NCBI GenBank assembly: GCA_963705885.1
Contig: OY970120.1
Location: 3,565,209 to 3,629,208, forward strand
Source: MFD01275-c22 sp963705885
GTDB taxonomy: Bacteria; Actinomycetota; Actinomycetes; JACCUZ01
DNA length: 64,000 bases
Direction: 5' to 3'
The notes beneath the pieces are model-generated. The model saw only the letters and a list, made by a program, of their open reading frames with translations, had not been told where the DNA came from and did no database searches. Each line of letters starts with the position of its first letter. Position 1 is the stretch's first letter. Both the position numbers and the translations under genes were made by a program. Positions 14,911 through 23,422 of this stretch are shown here, in pieces.

Positions 14911-15855
14911 ATGCCACAGAGCGTCTGGAAGGGAGCCATCTCCTTCGGGCTGGTCTCCATCCCCGTCCGCCTGTTCTCCGCGACCGAGGAGAAGGACATC
15001 TCCTTCCGCCAGGTCCACCGCGAGGACGGCGGGCGCATCCGCTACAAGCGGGTGTGCTCCATCGACGGCGAGGAGGTGCCCTACGGCGACATCGCCAAGG
15101 GCTACGAGCTCCCCGACGGCGAGATGGTCGTGCTCGACGACGACGACTTCGCGAACCTGCCGATCACGAGCTCGCGGTCGGTCGAGGTCCTCAGCTTCGT
15201 GCCCGCCGACCAGATCGACGCCGTGCAGATGGGCAAGCCCTACTACTGCGACCCGACCGGCGCCGACGCCAAGCCCTACGTCCTGCTGCGCGACTCGCTG
15301 GAGAAGGCCGACCGTGTGGCGGTGGTGAAGGTCGCCCTGCGGCAGCGCGAGCGGCTGGCGATGCTGCGCGCGCGGGACGGCGTCCTCATCCTGCAGACCC
15401 TGCTGTGGCCCGACGAGGTGCGCACGCCCCGGCTGGAGTTCCAGGACCAGGACGTGACCGTTCGCCAGCAGGAGCTCGCCATGGCCGAGTCCTACATCTC
15501 GGCGCTCTCCGGCGACTTCGAGCCCGGCGAGTTCGCCGACGGCTACCGCGAGGCGCTCGAGGAGGTCATCAACGACAAGGTCGCCGGCCGCGAGGTCAAG
15601 GCTCCGGCCGAGGCGCCGGAGTCGACCGGCCAGGTCGTGGACCTCATGGAGGCGCTGCGCCGCAGCGTGGCCGAGGCCAAGGCAAAGCGCGGCGAGGGCG
15701 ACGGCGGCGAGGCCGGCACCGCGAAGAAGTCCGCGGCGGGCAAGGCCAAGAAGGCGGCATCCAAGAAGTCCTCGACCAAGAAGAGCGCCGCCCGGAAGTC
15801 TGCGACGGCCAAGAAGTCGACCGCCAAGAAGAGCGCCGCCCGGCGTACCGCCTAG
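14911..15855 (+). CDS. ku: Non-homologous end-joining protein Ku
   Basis: A 314-residue bacterial Ku that binds DNA ends as a homodimer and recruits ligase D. It opens MPQSVWKGAISFGLVSIPVR, the standard Ku beta-barrel start, and contains FRQVHREDGGRIRYKRVC, VEVLSFVPADQID, KPYYCDPTGADAKPYVLL and VRQQELAMAESYI. Residues ~255-314 form a long Lys/Ala/Ser-rich tail of AKK/KKS repeats, as in mycobacterial and Streptomyces Ku, giving extra DNA contacts. ATG 14911 is the start; the frame upstream is not Ku-like. The stop is followed immediately by the RBS of the flavodoxin-like gene. ligD is not in the window. Confidence 0.95.
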   Translation: MPQSVWKGAISFGLVSIPVRLFSATEEKDISFRQVHREDGGRIRYKRVCSIDGEEVPYGDIAKGYELPDGEMVVLDDDDFANLPITSSRSVEVLSFVPADQIDAVQMGKPYYCDPTGADAKPYVLLRDSLEKADRVAVVKVALRQRERLAMLRARDGVLILQTLLWPDEVRTPRLEFQDQDVTVRQQELAMAESYISALSGDFEPGEFADGYREALEEVINDKVAGREVKAPAEAPESTGQVVDLMEALRRSVAEAKAKRGEGDGGEAGTAKKSAAGKAKKAASKKSSTKKSAARKSATAKKSTAKKSAARRTA

Positions 15856-15863
15856 GAGGCACC

Positions 15864-16586
15864 GTGCCCGAGTCCACCGACGGGCCGGACCTGTCCGGCC
15901 TGCGCGCGATCTACCTCAACTGCACCCTCAAGCCCTCCCCCGCCGTGTCCCACACGGCAGGGCTCATGGCCAACAGCGTGGCGATCATGCGCGCGCAGGG
16001 GGTGCACGTCGACGAGGTGCGCGCCGTCGACCACGAGCTCGCGCCCGGCGTGCAGCCGGACATGCGCGAGCACGGTGCGGAGCGGGACGACTGGCCGGCG
16101 ATCTACGAGACGGTGAAGGCAGCCGACATCATCGTCCTCGGCACGCCCATCTGGCTCGGCGACAAGAGCAGCGTGTGCACGCGCGTGGTCGAGCGGCTGT
16201 ACGCGAACTCGGCCGAGCTCAACGACCGCGGCCAGTACGCCTACTACGGCAAGGTCGGCGGGGTGATCGTCACCGGCAACGAGGACGGCATCAAGCACGT
16301 CGCGATGAACGTCCTCTACTCGCTGCAGCACCTGGGATGCACGATCCCGCCCCAGGCCGACGCGGGCTGGATCGGGGAGGCCGGCCCCGGGCCGAGCTAC
16401 CTCGACGAGGGATCCGGGGGCCCGGACAACGACTTCACCCGCCGCAACACGGCGTTCATGACGTGGAACCTCATGCACCTGGCGAAGATGCTCAAGGACG
16501 CCGGCGGGGTCCCCGCCCACGGCAACCAGCGCACCGAGTGGGACGCGGGGGCACGCTTCGACCACCCCAACCCCGAGTACCGCTGA
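15864..16586 (+). CDS. Flavodoxin-like NAD(P)H-dependent FMN reductase family protein
   Basis: A 240-residue flavodoxin-fold protein. The N-terminal strand AIYLNCTLKPSPAVSHTAGL matches the phosphate-binding loop of the NADPH-dependent FMN reductase superfamily, followed by ADIIVLGTPIWLGDKSSVCT (flavin-binding loop) and YYGKVGGVIVTGNEDGIKHV. A Trp/Gly-rich C-terminal part (DAGWIGEAGPGPSYLDE) is family-specific. The start is GTG 15864, whose AGGAGG overlaps the end of ku, so the two genes are probably translated from one message. The electron acceptor is unknown. Confidence 0.85.
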   Translation: MPESTDGPDLSGLRAIYLNCTLKPSPAVSHTAGLMANSVAIMRAQGVHVDEVRAVDHELAPGVQPDMREHGAERDDWPAIYETVKAADIIVLGTPIWLGDKSSVCTRVVERLYANSAELNDRGQYAYYGKVGGVIVTGNEDGIKHVAMNVLYSLQHLGCTIPPQADAGWIGEAGPGPSYLDEGSGGPDNDFTRRNTAFMTWNLMHLAKMLKDAGGVPAHGNQRTEWDAGARFDHPNPEYR

Positions 16587-16631
16587 GCCGGCGGCGGAAT
16601 GCCTCGGCGGGCCTGCGCGCTGAGGTGACCC

Positions 16632-18506
16632 GTGGGTGAGGCCGTCGAGATCCTGGCGCTCGTCGTCGCGGTGGCGGTGGTCGCCGCCGGCGCGCGACGT
16701 CTCGGGCTGAACGCACCCATCGTGCTGGTCGTCGCCGGGGTGCTGGCGTCCTTCGTACCCGGCGTCCCCGAGTACCGGCTGGACCCCGAGGTCGTGCTGC
16801 TCGGCCTGCTGCCGCCGCTGCTCTACGCCGCCGCCATCCGCACGTCGCTGGTCGACTTCCACGCCAACCGCCAGGCCATCGGCATCCTCGCGGTCGGTGC
16901 CGTGGTGTTCACCGTCGGCGCGGTGGGCCTGGTCGTCTGGGCGGTCGTCCCCGGCGTGCCGCTGGCGGCGGGGCTGGCGCTCGGCGCCGTCGTCGCCCCA
17001 CCCGACGCCGTCGCGGCCACGACCATCGCCCGCCGGGTCGGCATGCCACGGCGCATCGTGGCGATCCTCGAGGGCGAGAGCCTCGTCAACGACGCGACGG
17101 CGCTGGTGTCCCTGCGCACGGCCGCCGCGGCCGTCACGGCGACCGCGACGGTCACTGTCTGGTCGGTCGGCGTCGACTTCGCCCTCGCCGCCGGCGGCGG
17201 CATCGCTGTCGGTGGCGTGGTGGCGCTGCTGCTCGGCGCCGCGCGAAAGCGGGTCCAGGACCCGGTGCTGGACACGACGCTGTCGCTGGCCGCGCCGTTC
17301 ATCTCGTACCTGCCGGCGGAGGCCATCCACTCCAGCGGCGTCATCGCCGTCGTGGTCACCGGTCTGCTGCTCGGGCACAAGTCACCTGTGCTGCAGTCGG
17401 CCGCGTCCCGGCTCTCCGAGCAGACCAACTGGCGCACGGTGCAGTTCCTGCTCGAGAACGCGGTGTTCCTGCTCATCGGGCTGCAGGTCGCGGACATCCT
17501 GCAGAACGCGCGCGACGACGGGTTCTCGACCGCGCGGCTCGTCGTGATCTGCCTCGTGGTGCTGGTGGCGACCGTTCTCGCGCGGGTGGTGTGGGTGTTC
17601 GGCGCCACGGCGGTCTACCGGTTCGGGCCCCCCTCGCTGCGGGCGCACGCCTGGCAGTGGAGCCACGCTGCGCTCGTGTCCTGGGCGGGCATGCGCGGAG
17701 TGGTGACGCTGGCAGCGGCGTTCATCCTGCCCGGCGAGACCCCGCACCGGGACGTGCTGATCCTCGCCGCGTTCGCGGTCGTGGCCGGCACCCTGCTCGT
17801 CCACGGCACGACGCTGCCGTGGCTGGTCCGCCGGCTCGGCCTGCCGGGCCCGGACCCGACCGAGGACGCGCTCGAGGAGGCGGCGCTGCTCTCCCGGGCG
17901 ACCCGCGCCGGGCTCGCCCGGCTGGACGAGCTGCGCGGCGAGGTCCGCGACCAGTCGGTGCTCGACCGCCTCGAGGAGCGGGCCCGGTCGCGTGCCGACG
18001 CGGCGTGGGAGCGGCTGGGGTCCGGGCAGAGCGGCGAGACGCCGAGCGAGACCTACCGGCGGGTGCGCCAGGAGATGCTCCACGCCGAGCGGGCCGTGGT
18101 GCTCGAGGCGCGGGCGTCGGGCAAGGTGGACGACGAGATCCTGCGGGACGTGCTCGCGCTGCTCGACAGCGAGGAGTCACTGCTGGACCGATTGGTCGAC
18201 AAGGGCAACGCGGTGGGGGCGCAGATGGCGGACCGCGACGCGAGGGTTGAGGCCTGCGAGCACCTGCGGGAGGCCTCGAGCGGGGTCACGCCGCGTACGT
18301 CCGAGGGCTGCGAGGAGTGCCTGCGTGACGGCACCGAGTGGGTGCACCTGCGGCTGTGCCTGGGCTGCGGCCACGTCGGCTGCTGCGACTCCTCGACCCA
18401 ACAGCACGCGACGGCGCACAACGCCGCGACGGGACACCCGGTCATCCGCAGCTTCGAGCAGGGCGAGTCGTGGCGCTGGTGCTACGTCGACGACCGGCTG
18501 GGCTGA
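16632..18506 (+). CDS. Na+/H+ antiporter (CPA1) with C-terminal UBP-type zinc finger
   Basis: A 624-residue protein. Residues 1-~400 are a CPA1 cation:proton antiporter with about 12 spans; ALGAVVAPPDAVAATTIARR carries the conserved PPD...A ion-binding region, and ILEGESLVNDATALV and WAGMRGVVTLAAAF are classical NhaP-type signatures. Residues ~410-545 are a charged cytoplasmic helical region. Residues ~555-624 carry a UBP-type zinc finger (GCEECLRDGTEW, RLCLGCGHVGCCDSS, HATAHNAATGHPVIRSF), best known for ubiquitin C-terminus binding in eukaryotes. The start is GTG 16632. It converges on the YHS gene with six bases between. Confidence 0.92.
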   Translation: MGEAVEILALVVAVAVVAAGARRLGLNAPIVLVVAGVLASFVPGVPEYRLDPEVVLLGLLPPLLYAAAIRTSLVDFHANRQAIGILAVGAVVFTVGAVGLVVWAVVPGVPLAAGLALGAVVAPPDAVAATTIARRVGMPRRIVAILEGESLVNDATALVSLRTAAAAVTATATVTVWSVGVDFALAAGGGIAVGGVVALLLGAARKRVQDPVLDTTLSLAAPFISYLPAEAIHSSGVIAVVVTGLLLGHKSPVLQSAASRLSEQTNWRTVQFLLENAVFLLIGLQVADILQNARDDGFSTARLVVICLVVLVATVLARVVWVFGATAVYRFGPPSLRAHAWQWSHAALVSWAGMRGVVTLAAAFILPGETPHRDVLILAAFAVVAGTLLVHGTTLPWLVRRLGLPGPDPTEDALEEAALLSRATRAGLARLDELRGEVRDQSVLDRLEERARSRADAAWERLGSGQSGETPSETYRRVRQEMLHAERAVVLEARASGKVDDEILRDVLALLDSEESLLDRLVDKGNAVGAQMADRDARVEACEHLREASSGVTPRTSEGCEECLRDGTEWVHLRLCLGCGHVGCCDSSTQQHATAHNAATGHPVIRSFEQGESWRWCYVDDRLG

Positions 18507-18512
18507 GCGCGG

Positions 18513-18884
18513 TCAGCTCGCCGGCCAGTCCTCTGCCGAGCGAATGATCCGGCCGGTGAAGAGCCGGCTGAGGGCCCGTACGGCAGGACCCTGCATCAGG
18601 TAGAGCTTGCCGTCGATGATGCGCCAGGACGTCGGGGACGCGTCGGCGGCCTTCCCGAGGCTGTTGCCGAACGCGCAGTGGCCGCCGACCTGGGGGGCGT
18701 ACCTGCCCGGGTCATCGGCGAAGCGGTCGGCGTTCTCGGACGACTCGAACCGCCACGTGACGTCGCCCCACTCCCGCGTGTGCTCGGGGCGGCCGCGGGT
18801 CGCCTCGCCGGCGGTGAAGTACGCGACCGGGTCGTAGCCGTTGATGGCGACGCCCTCGGGTGTGGTGCTGATGGTTGCTGGCAT
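18513..18884 (-). CDS. YHS domain-containing protein
   Basis: A 123-residue soluble protein with a YHS-type fold: INGYDPVAYFTAGEATRGRPEH, ADRFADDPGRYAPQVGGHCAFG, then a segment ending in KLYLMQGPAVR. YHS domains are small modules found in heavy-metal transporters and oxygenases, probably binding metal; in this form the Cys of GGHCAFG is the likely ligand. This short stand-alone version is common next to stress genes. The ATG at 18884 is clear. It is alone on its strand here, preceded by an interrupted palindrome at 18971-18990. Confidence 0.85.
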   Translation of the reverse strand: MPATISTTPEGVAINGYDPVAYFTAGEATRGRPEHTREWGDVTWRFESSENADRFADDPGRYAPQVGGHCAFGNSLGKAADASPTSWRIIDGKLYLMQGPAVRALSRLFTGRIIRSAEDWPAS

Positions 18885-18970
18885 CCCCCGACGCTACAGG
18901 TGAGCCACGGCAGGCCCTACCGCGCTATGTGACGGCCGAGCGCGCGAAATTCGCCGCGCCCGGGCGCCAT

Positions 18971-18990
18971 TGATCACGCTCACGTGATCA
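18971..18990. promoter_or_regulatory. Interrupted palindrome upstream of the YHS gene
   Basis: TGATCACG-CTCA-CGTGATCA is a perfect 8-base inverted repeat with a four-base loop. It lies downstream of the acyltransferase gene (stop at 19036) and 87 bases upstream of the YHS start. It could be the terminator of the former or an operator for the latter. Confidence 0.5.
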
Positions 18991-19035
18991 TTTCGGCGGG
19001 GGGGCCGGAGGGCGGCGGGCGGGTCGGCGCGGCGC

Positions 19036-20907
19036 CTAGAGGTCGCGGGCGAAGGAGCGGGACAGCGGCGAGTCCTTGTAGTGGCCGAAGCCGTCGATCG
19101 GCCGGTAGCCGGCGCTGCGGTAGAGCGCGATCGCCTCGGGCTGGGCCAGGCCCGTCTCGAGGACGACCCGGCGGTGCCCCTCGTGCCGGGCCCACTGCTC
19201 GAGCGCCGCGAGCATGCGCCGGGCGTGACCTCGCCGGCGGTGCTCGACGCGGACGAACATCCGCTTCACCTCGACGCTGCCGTCGTCCCGGCGGCGCATG
19301 CCGGCGCAGCCGATCGCCACGCCGGCGAGCCGCGCGACCAGGAAGGTGCCGCGCGGCGGCGCGAACTCGGCAGGGTCGACGGGAGTGTCGTCGCGGCCGC
19401 CGTAGCGGCGGACGTACTCCTGCTGCACCTCGTCGATCAGCGACATCGCCAGGTCGGAGTCGAACGCGACCGCGCACATCTCGACCTGCCCGTCGACGGG
19501 CAGCGCCTGCCGGACCAGTGCCGACAGCTCCTCCTCGACCGCGCGGGTGAGCTCACCCGGGTCCGGCACCACCTTGCGGTCGGCAGCGACTCCGACGGTC
19601 ACGTCGCCGGCATAGCTGAGGATGCTCACGCCCAGGCCGATGGTGCCGGCCTGCGGCACCCAGAAGACCAGCCGCTCCAGGCGGGCCCCCGCGAGGAACA
19701 CCGGCTCGCGCGGCCCCGGGACGTTGGTCACGACGGCACTCGACTTCGCCCCGAGGACCCGCACGGCCAGGCGGTGCGCCCACGACGGCAGCGCGCCGAC
19801 GATCGCGATGATCGCGAACGTCGAGGCTGCCTGGGCGCCCGCCTTGACCCGCCCCATCCGCTCGCGGACGGCGTGCACGCGCGCGACCGGGTCGGGCTCG
19901 GAGACGGGCAGGCGGACGAAGACGATGCCGAAGCGGTTGCCCAGCGTCGGCGGCACGGGCTCGCCCGGGGGCCGCAGGTCGACGGGGACGAAGATGCGCA
20001 GGTCGTGCGCCCGGTCGCCGTGCGCCAGCAGGTGCCGGCGCAGCGCACCGGCCGTGACGGCCAGCAGGACGTCGTTGACGGTGGCGTCGAGCTCGGCCGC
20101 GACGCGCTTGAGCAGGCCGAGGTCGAGCAGGCCCGTCCACGACGCGCTCTTGTCGGGCCCCAGGTCGCCGCTGAGCCGGGTGCGGGGGTCGCGGGCGGCG
20201 AAGAGCAGTCCCAGCCCGGTCACCACGACGCGCCAGCCGAAGCGCACCGCCTCCACCGCCTGGCGCAGGCTGCGTGGCGCGAGGGGATCGACCCCCGTGA
20301 CCTCCGCGACGTCGGCCGAGCCCTCGGTGACCCGCTGCCTCAGCCCCGGCCGGCGCGGGTCGCGCAGGTTGGTGCCCACCACCCGCTGGGTCTGCTCCGG
20401 CGGCACGTCGGGGTGGTCGTCTGTGAGCGACAGCAGCACGCTCGCCAGGGCGATGCCGTCGGCGATGCAGTGGTGCAGGCGCGCGACGACGGCGGAGCGC
20501 GCCTCGTCGTCGGCGTGCCGCGGCGGTACGTCGACCAGGTGGAACTGCCACGGCGAGTGCCGCATGTCCAGCGGTCGCCCCAGCAGCCCGGCCACCACGG
20601 CCTTGAGGGCGTCGTCGTCGACGGCGTGCCCCGCCTCGACGACGTGCCGGTCCAGCGCGAAGTCCGGGTCCTCGGCCCACACCGGCTGCTCGAACGGGCT
20701 GCGCGTGGGCAGCGGCCGCATCGAGAACTTGGGGAACCTCGCGAGCAGCCGGTGCTCCAGCACCTTCGCGAGCCGCTCGCGGTCGACGGCCTCGTCGAGG
20801 TGCAGCACGGCGGTGACCATCATCAGGTTGTCGGGTGAGTCCATGCCGAGCCAGGCGGCGTCGACGTTGGACATCCGCACCGGCGACGCCGGGGCACGCG
20901 CCGTCAC
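19036..20907 (-). CDS. WS/DGAT acyltransferase fused to a GNAT N-acetyltransferase
   Basis: A 623-residue two-domain protein. Residues 1-~455 form a wax ester synthase/diacylglycerol acyltransferase that esterifies fatty acyl-CoA to an alcohol or diacylglycerol: the active site is RLHHCIADGIAL (HHxxxDG), with TVNDVLLAVTAGALRRHL, TNVPGPREPVFLAGARLE and IGLGVSILSYAGDVTVGV typical of the family. Residues ~470-623 form a GNAT domain with VEVKRMFVRVEHRRRGHARRM (acetyl-CoA-binding R/H-x-x-G-x-A) and ETGLAQPEAIALYRSAGYRP. The fusion is continuous, with no frame break. ATG 20907 overlaps the stop of the upstream ROK kinase by four bases. The product may be a storage lipid or another acylated compound. 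Confidence 0.9.
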   Translation of the reverse strand: MTARAPASPVRMSNVDAAWLGMDSPDNLMMVTAVLHLDEAVDRERLAKVLEHRLLARFPKFSMRPLPTRSPFEQPVWAEDPDFALDRHVVEAGHAVDDDALKAVVAGLLGRPLDMRHSPWQFHLVDVPPRHADDEARSAVVARLHHCIADGIALASVLLSLTDDHPDVPPEQTQRVVGTNLRDPRRPGLRQRVTEGSADVAEVTGVDPLAPRSLRQAVEAVRFGWRVVVTGLGLLFAARDPRTRLSGDLGPDKSASWTGLLDLGLLKRVAAELDATVNDVLLAVTAGALRRHLLAHGDRAHDLRIFVPVDLRPPGEPVPPTLGNRFGIVFVRLPVSEPDPVARVHAVRERMGRVKAGAQAASTFAIIAIVGALPSWAHRLAVRVLGAKSSAVVTNVPGPREPVFLAGARLERLVFWVPQAGTIGLGVSILSYAGDVTVGVAADRKVVPDPGELTRAVEEELSALVRQALPVDGQVEMCAVAFDSDLAMSLIDEVQQEYVRRYGGRDDTPVDPAEFAPPRGTFLVARLAGVAIGCAGMRRRDDGSVEVKRMFVRVEHRRRGHARRMLAALEQWARHEGHRRVVLETGLAQPEAIALYRSAGYRPIDGFGHYKDSPLSRSFARDL

Positions 20908-22004
20908 GACGACCCCGGCCGGCGTCGGCGCCGCTCGGCCGCGCGGGCCCGCGCCCGACGGAACCGCCGCGCGAACGGCCGGGCCAGGTCCGCCGCCCCG
21001 ACGAGTCCGGCCGTGTTGCCCATCTCGGCCCGGACCACCCCGGCGACCGGGCGGAAGGACCGGCCGGTCAGCGAGCGCTGGAAGCTGTCGCGGGCCGGGC
21101 CGAGGAGCAGGTCACCGGCCTCGGAGAGCCCTCCGCCGACGACGAACAGGCCGGGGTCCAGCGCGGCGGCGAGGTTGGCGATGCCGACGCCGAGCCAGTC
21201 GCCCACCTCCTGCACCAGCTCGCGGGCGGCCGGGTCGCCGTCCTGCGCCAGCGACGTAACGAGCGGGCCGGTGATCGCCGCGACGTCGCCCCCTGCCCGG
21301 TCGAGCATCGCCTGCGCGACCGGCGAGCCCGCCGCCGCCAGCTCGCGCGCCTCCCGCACCAGCGCGTTGCCCGACGCGTACTGCTCCCAGCACCCCCGGT
21401 TCCCGCACTCGCACCGGCGCCCCTGCGGCACGACCTGCATGTGGCCGAACTCGCCCGCGACGCCGTGGCGGCCGCGCACCAGCGACCCGTTGACGAGGAT
21501 GGAACCGCCGATGCCGGTGCCGAGGTTCACGCACACCACGTGGGTCGCCCCGCGCGCCGCCCCGAACCGCCACTCGGCCCACAGCGCGGCGTTCGCGTCG
21601 TTCTCGACGACGACCGGCAGCCGCAGCCGGCTGCTGATCGCCTCGCGCAACGGCTCGTTGCGCCACGACAGGTGGGGGGCGAACAGGACGTGCGAGCGCG
21701 TCGCGTCGACGAACCCGGCGGCGCCGATGCCGACCGCGTGCACGTCGTGGCGCTGCGACAGGTCGTGGACCGCGTCGACGATGGTGTCCTCGACCACGTC
21801 GGGGGTCTTGGTGCGGTCCGGCGTCTCGCGCCGGACCTGCTCGATCACCTCGCCGTCGTAGGTCACGACCCCCGCGGCCACCTTGGTGCCACCGATGTCG
21901 ACCCCGACGGTCAGCAGCGGCAGGGTCAACGGGCTGTGCCGGGGCGGCCGCACCGACTCGTCGCGCCCGGCCCGCCCGAGCAGGTGCGGACGGCGCTCGG
22001 TCAC
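20904..22004 (-). CDS. ROK family sugar kinase (glucokinase-like)
   Basis: A 366-residue ATP-dependent sugar kinase/ROK protein. The ATP-binding VGVDIGGTKVAAGVV loop, the catalytic region VVENDANAALWAEWRFGAARG, the sugar-binding segment VAGEFGHMQV, and the zinc motif CECGNRGCWEQYASG (C-x-C-G-x4-C) are all present. It lacks an N-terminal winged helix and is therefore a kinase rather than a NagC-type repressor. The first ~30 residues are not conserved-looking, so the true start may be internal. The WS/DGAT-GNAT gene follows with an ATGA overlap. The substrate is probably glucose. Confidence 0.88.
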   Translation of the reverse strand: MTERRPHLLGRAGRDESVRPPRHSPLTLPLLTVGVDIGGTKVAAGVVTYDGEVIEQVRRETPDRTKTPDVVEDTIVDAVHDLSQRHDVHAVGIGAAGFVDATRSHVLFAPHLSWRNEPLREAISSRLRLPVVVENDANAALWAEWRFGAARGATHVVCVNLGTGIGGSILVNGSLVRGRHGVAGEFGHMQVVPQGRRCECGNRGCWEQYASGNALVREARELAAAGSPVAQAMLDRAGGDVAAITGPLVTSLAQDGDPAARELVQEVGDWLGVGIANLAAALDPGLFVVGGGLSEAGDLLLGPARDSFQRSLTGRSFRPVAGVVRAEMGNTAGLVGAADLARPFARRFRRARARAAERRRRRPGSS

Positions 22005-22071
22005 CGTCGCAGACTACCCAGCGGCCGCGCCGATGCCGCGCCCTGCGACACCGCCGGGCATGCTGTGCGAC

Positions 22072-22698
22072 ATGGCGGTGTACCGGGACCACGTCCTGCC
22101 GAGGATCCAGGACCGGCTGCTGGGCCTCGGCGAGACGAGGGCGATCCGCAGCCGCGTCTGCGCCGGGCTCGCGGGCGACGTCGTGGAGGTCGGCTTCGGC
22201 AGCGGCCACAACCTGCCCTACCTGCCCGCCGGCGTGTCGGGGCTGTGGGCCGTCGATCCCTCCGTCGTCGGGAGGCGGCTCTCGCGGGCCCGCCGCGACC
22301 GGTCGCCCGTCCCCGTCGTCTTCTCCGGCCCGGACGGGGAGGTGCTCCCCTTCGCCGACGACCGGTTCGACGCCGCGCTCTCGACCTGGACGCTGTGCAC
22401 GATCCCCGACGCCGTGGCGGCGCTGCGTGAGCTGCGGCGGGTGCTGCGTCCGGGCGGACGGCTGCACCTCGCCGAGCACGGCCTTGCGCCGGACCGGACG
22501 GTCGCGACGTGGCAGCGGCGCGGCACCCCGCTGCAGCGCCGGCTCGCCGGCGGCTGCCACCTCGACCGCGACATCCCGGCCCTGCTCGAGGCGGGCGGGT
22601 TCACCGTAGAGGTGCTGGACACCTACTACGAGCGGTCCGCACCCAAGGTGCTCGGGCACATGTACGAGGGCCGGGCGCGCGTTGCACCGACGGCATAG
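22072..22698 (+). CDS. Class I SAM-dependent methyltransferase
   Basis: A 208-residue methyltransferase. Motif I is VVEVGFGSGHNLPYLP, motif II/III covers DRFDAALSTWTLCTIPDAVAALRELRRVLRPGGRLHLAEHG, which matches UbiE/Coq5-like small-molecule methyltransferases. The start MAVYRDHVLPRIQDRLL at ATG 22072 gives the usual N-terminus for this group; an in-frame ATG four codons earlier is possible. It is divergent from the ROK kinase with a 67-base gap. The substrate is unknown. Confidence 0.87.
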   Translation: MAVYRDHVLPRIQDRLLGLGETRAIRSRVCAGLAGDVVEVGFGSGHNLPYLPAGVSGLWAVDPSVVGRRLSRARRDRSPVPVVFSGPDGEVLPFADDRFDAALSTWTLCTIPDAVAALRELRRVLRPGGRLHLAEHGLAPDRTVATWQRRGTPLQRRLAGGCHLDRDIPALLEAGGFTVEVLDTYYERSAPKVLGHMYEGRARVAPTA

Positions 22699-22744
22699 GC
22701 TCGTCCTGCCGTAACGTCTGACGCGCGGCGCGGGACGGAGTGCG

Positions 22745-23422
22745 ATGGACGACGCACGCGACGGGCGCGGCCGCGCCGGTACGCCCTTGGCGCGCCGGCT
22801 GGCGTGGCTGGTCGGCGTCCCGGCGACCCTCGTGTTCCTCCTCGCGGGCCTGTGGCTCTTCGCCGGCGTCCTCGCGCCCGGCTACTACTCGTCGTTCGTG
22901 CTGTCGGCCGTGTGGTTCGTGCTGGCACTGCTCGCGCTGGGCATGGTCCGGCGCCGGGTTCCGGTGCTGAACCGGCCCTTGCAGCTGACCTACCTCACCA
23001 CCGCGGTCGTCCTGGTCGTGGTCGTGTCGCTCACGACGTTCCGCGACGACACCGTCGACGAGCAGGTCGTCGCCGCCGGAGCCGGGAACGAGCGGGTGGC
23101 GAGCGGCGAGTTCAGCGGGGTGGCGCACGACGCGTCGGGAACGGCCGCCCTGGTGCGCCTCGCCGACGGCTCGACGAAGCTCACGTTCACCGACCTCGAC
23201 ACCGACAACGGCCCGGACCTGCGCGTCTACCTCGTCGCGGGCGACGTCGAGAGCGACGGCGACGTCCAGGACTTCCAGGACCTCGGGACGCTCAAGGGCA
23301 ACAGGGGCACCCAGCAGTACGCCGTGCCGGCGGACGTCGACCTCGACCGCTACACCACCGTCGTCGTCTGGTGCCGTGCCTTCTCCATCGCGTTCGCCAC
23401 GGCTCCGCTCGAGAGTGCCTGA
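22745..23422 (+). CDS. Membrane-anchored DM13 domain protein (first copy)
   Basis: A 225-residue protein with three hydrophobic spans at about residues 20-42, 47-65 and 76-97, followed by an extracytoplasmic domain. Residues ~115-222 match DM13: SGEFSGVAHDASGTAALVRL, DNGPDLRVYLVAGDVES, LGTLKGNRGTQQYAVP and VVWCRAFSIAFATA. DM13 is a DOMON-related sandwich predicted to work in redox reactions through its single cysteine (WCR.F). The stop TGA overlaps the next gene's ATG (TGATG), so it is coupled to the flavin disulfide reductase. A second DM13 protein lies just beyond that reductase on the opposite strand. Confidence 0.87.
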   Translation: MDDARDGRGRAGTPLARRLAWLVGVPATLVFLLAGLWLFAGVLAPGYYSSFVLSAVWFVLALLALGMVRRRVPVLNRPLQLTYLTTAVVLVVVVSLTTFRDDTVDEQVVAAGAGNERVASGEFSGVAHDASGTAALVRLADGSTKLTFTDLDTDNGPDLRVYLVAGDVESDGDVQDFQDLGTLKGNRGTQQYAVPADVDLDRYTTVVVWCRAFSIAFATAPLESA

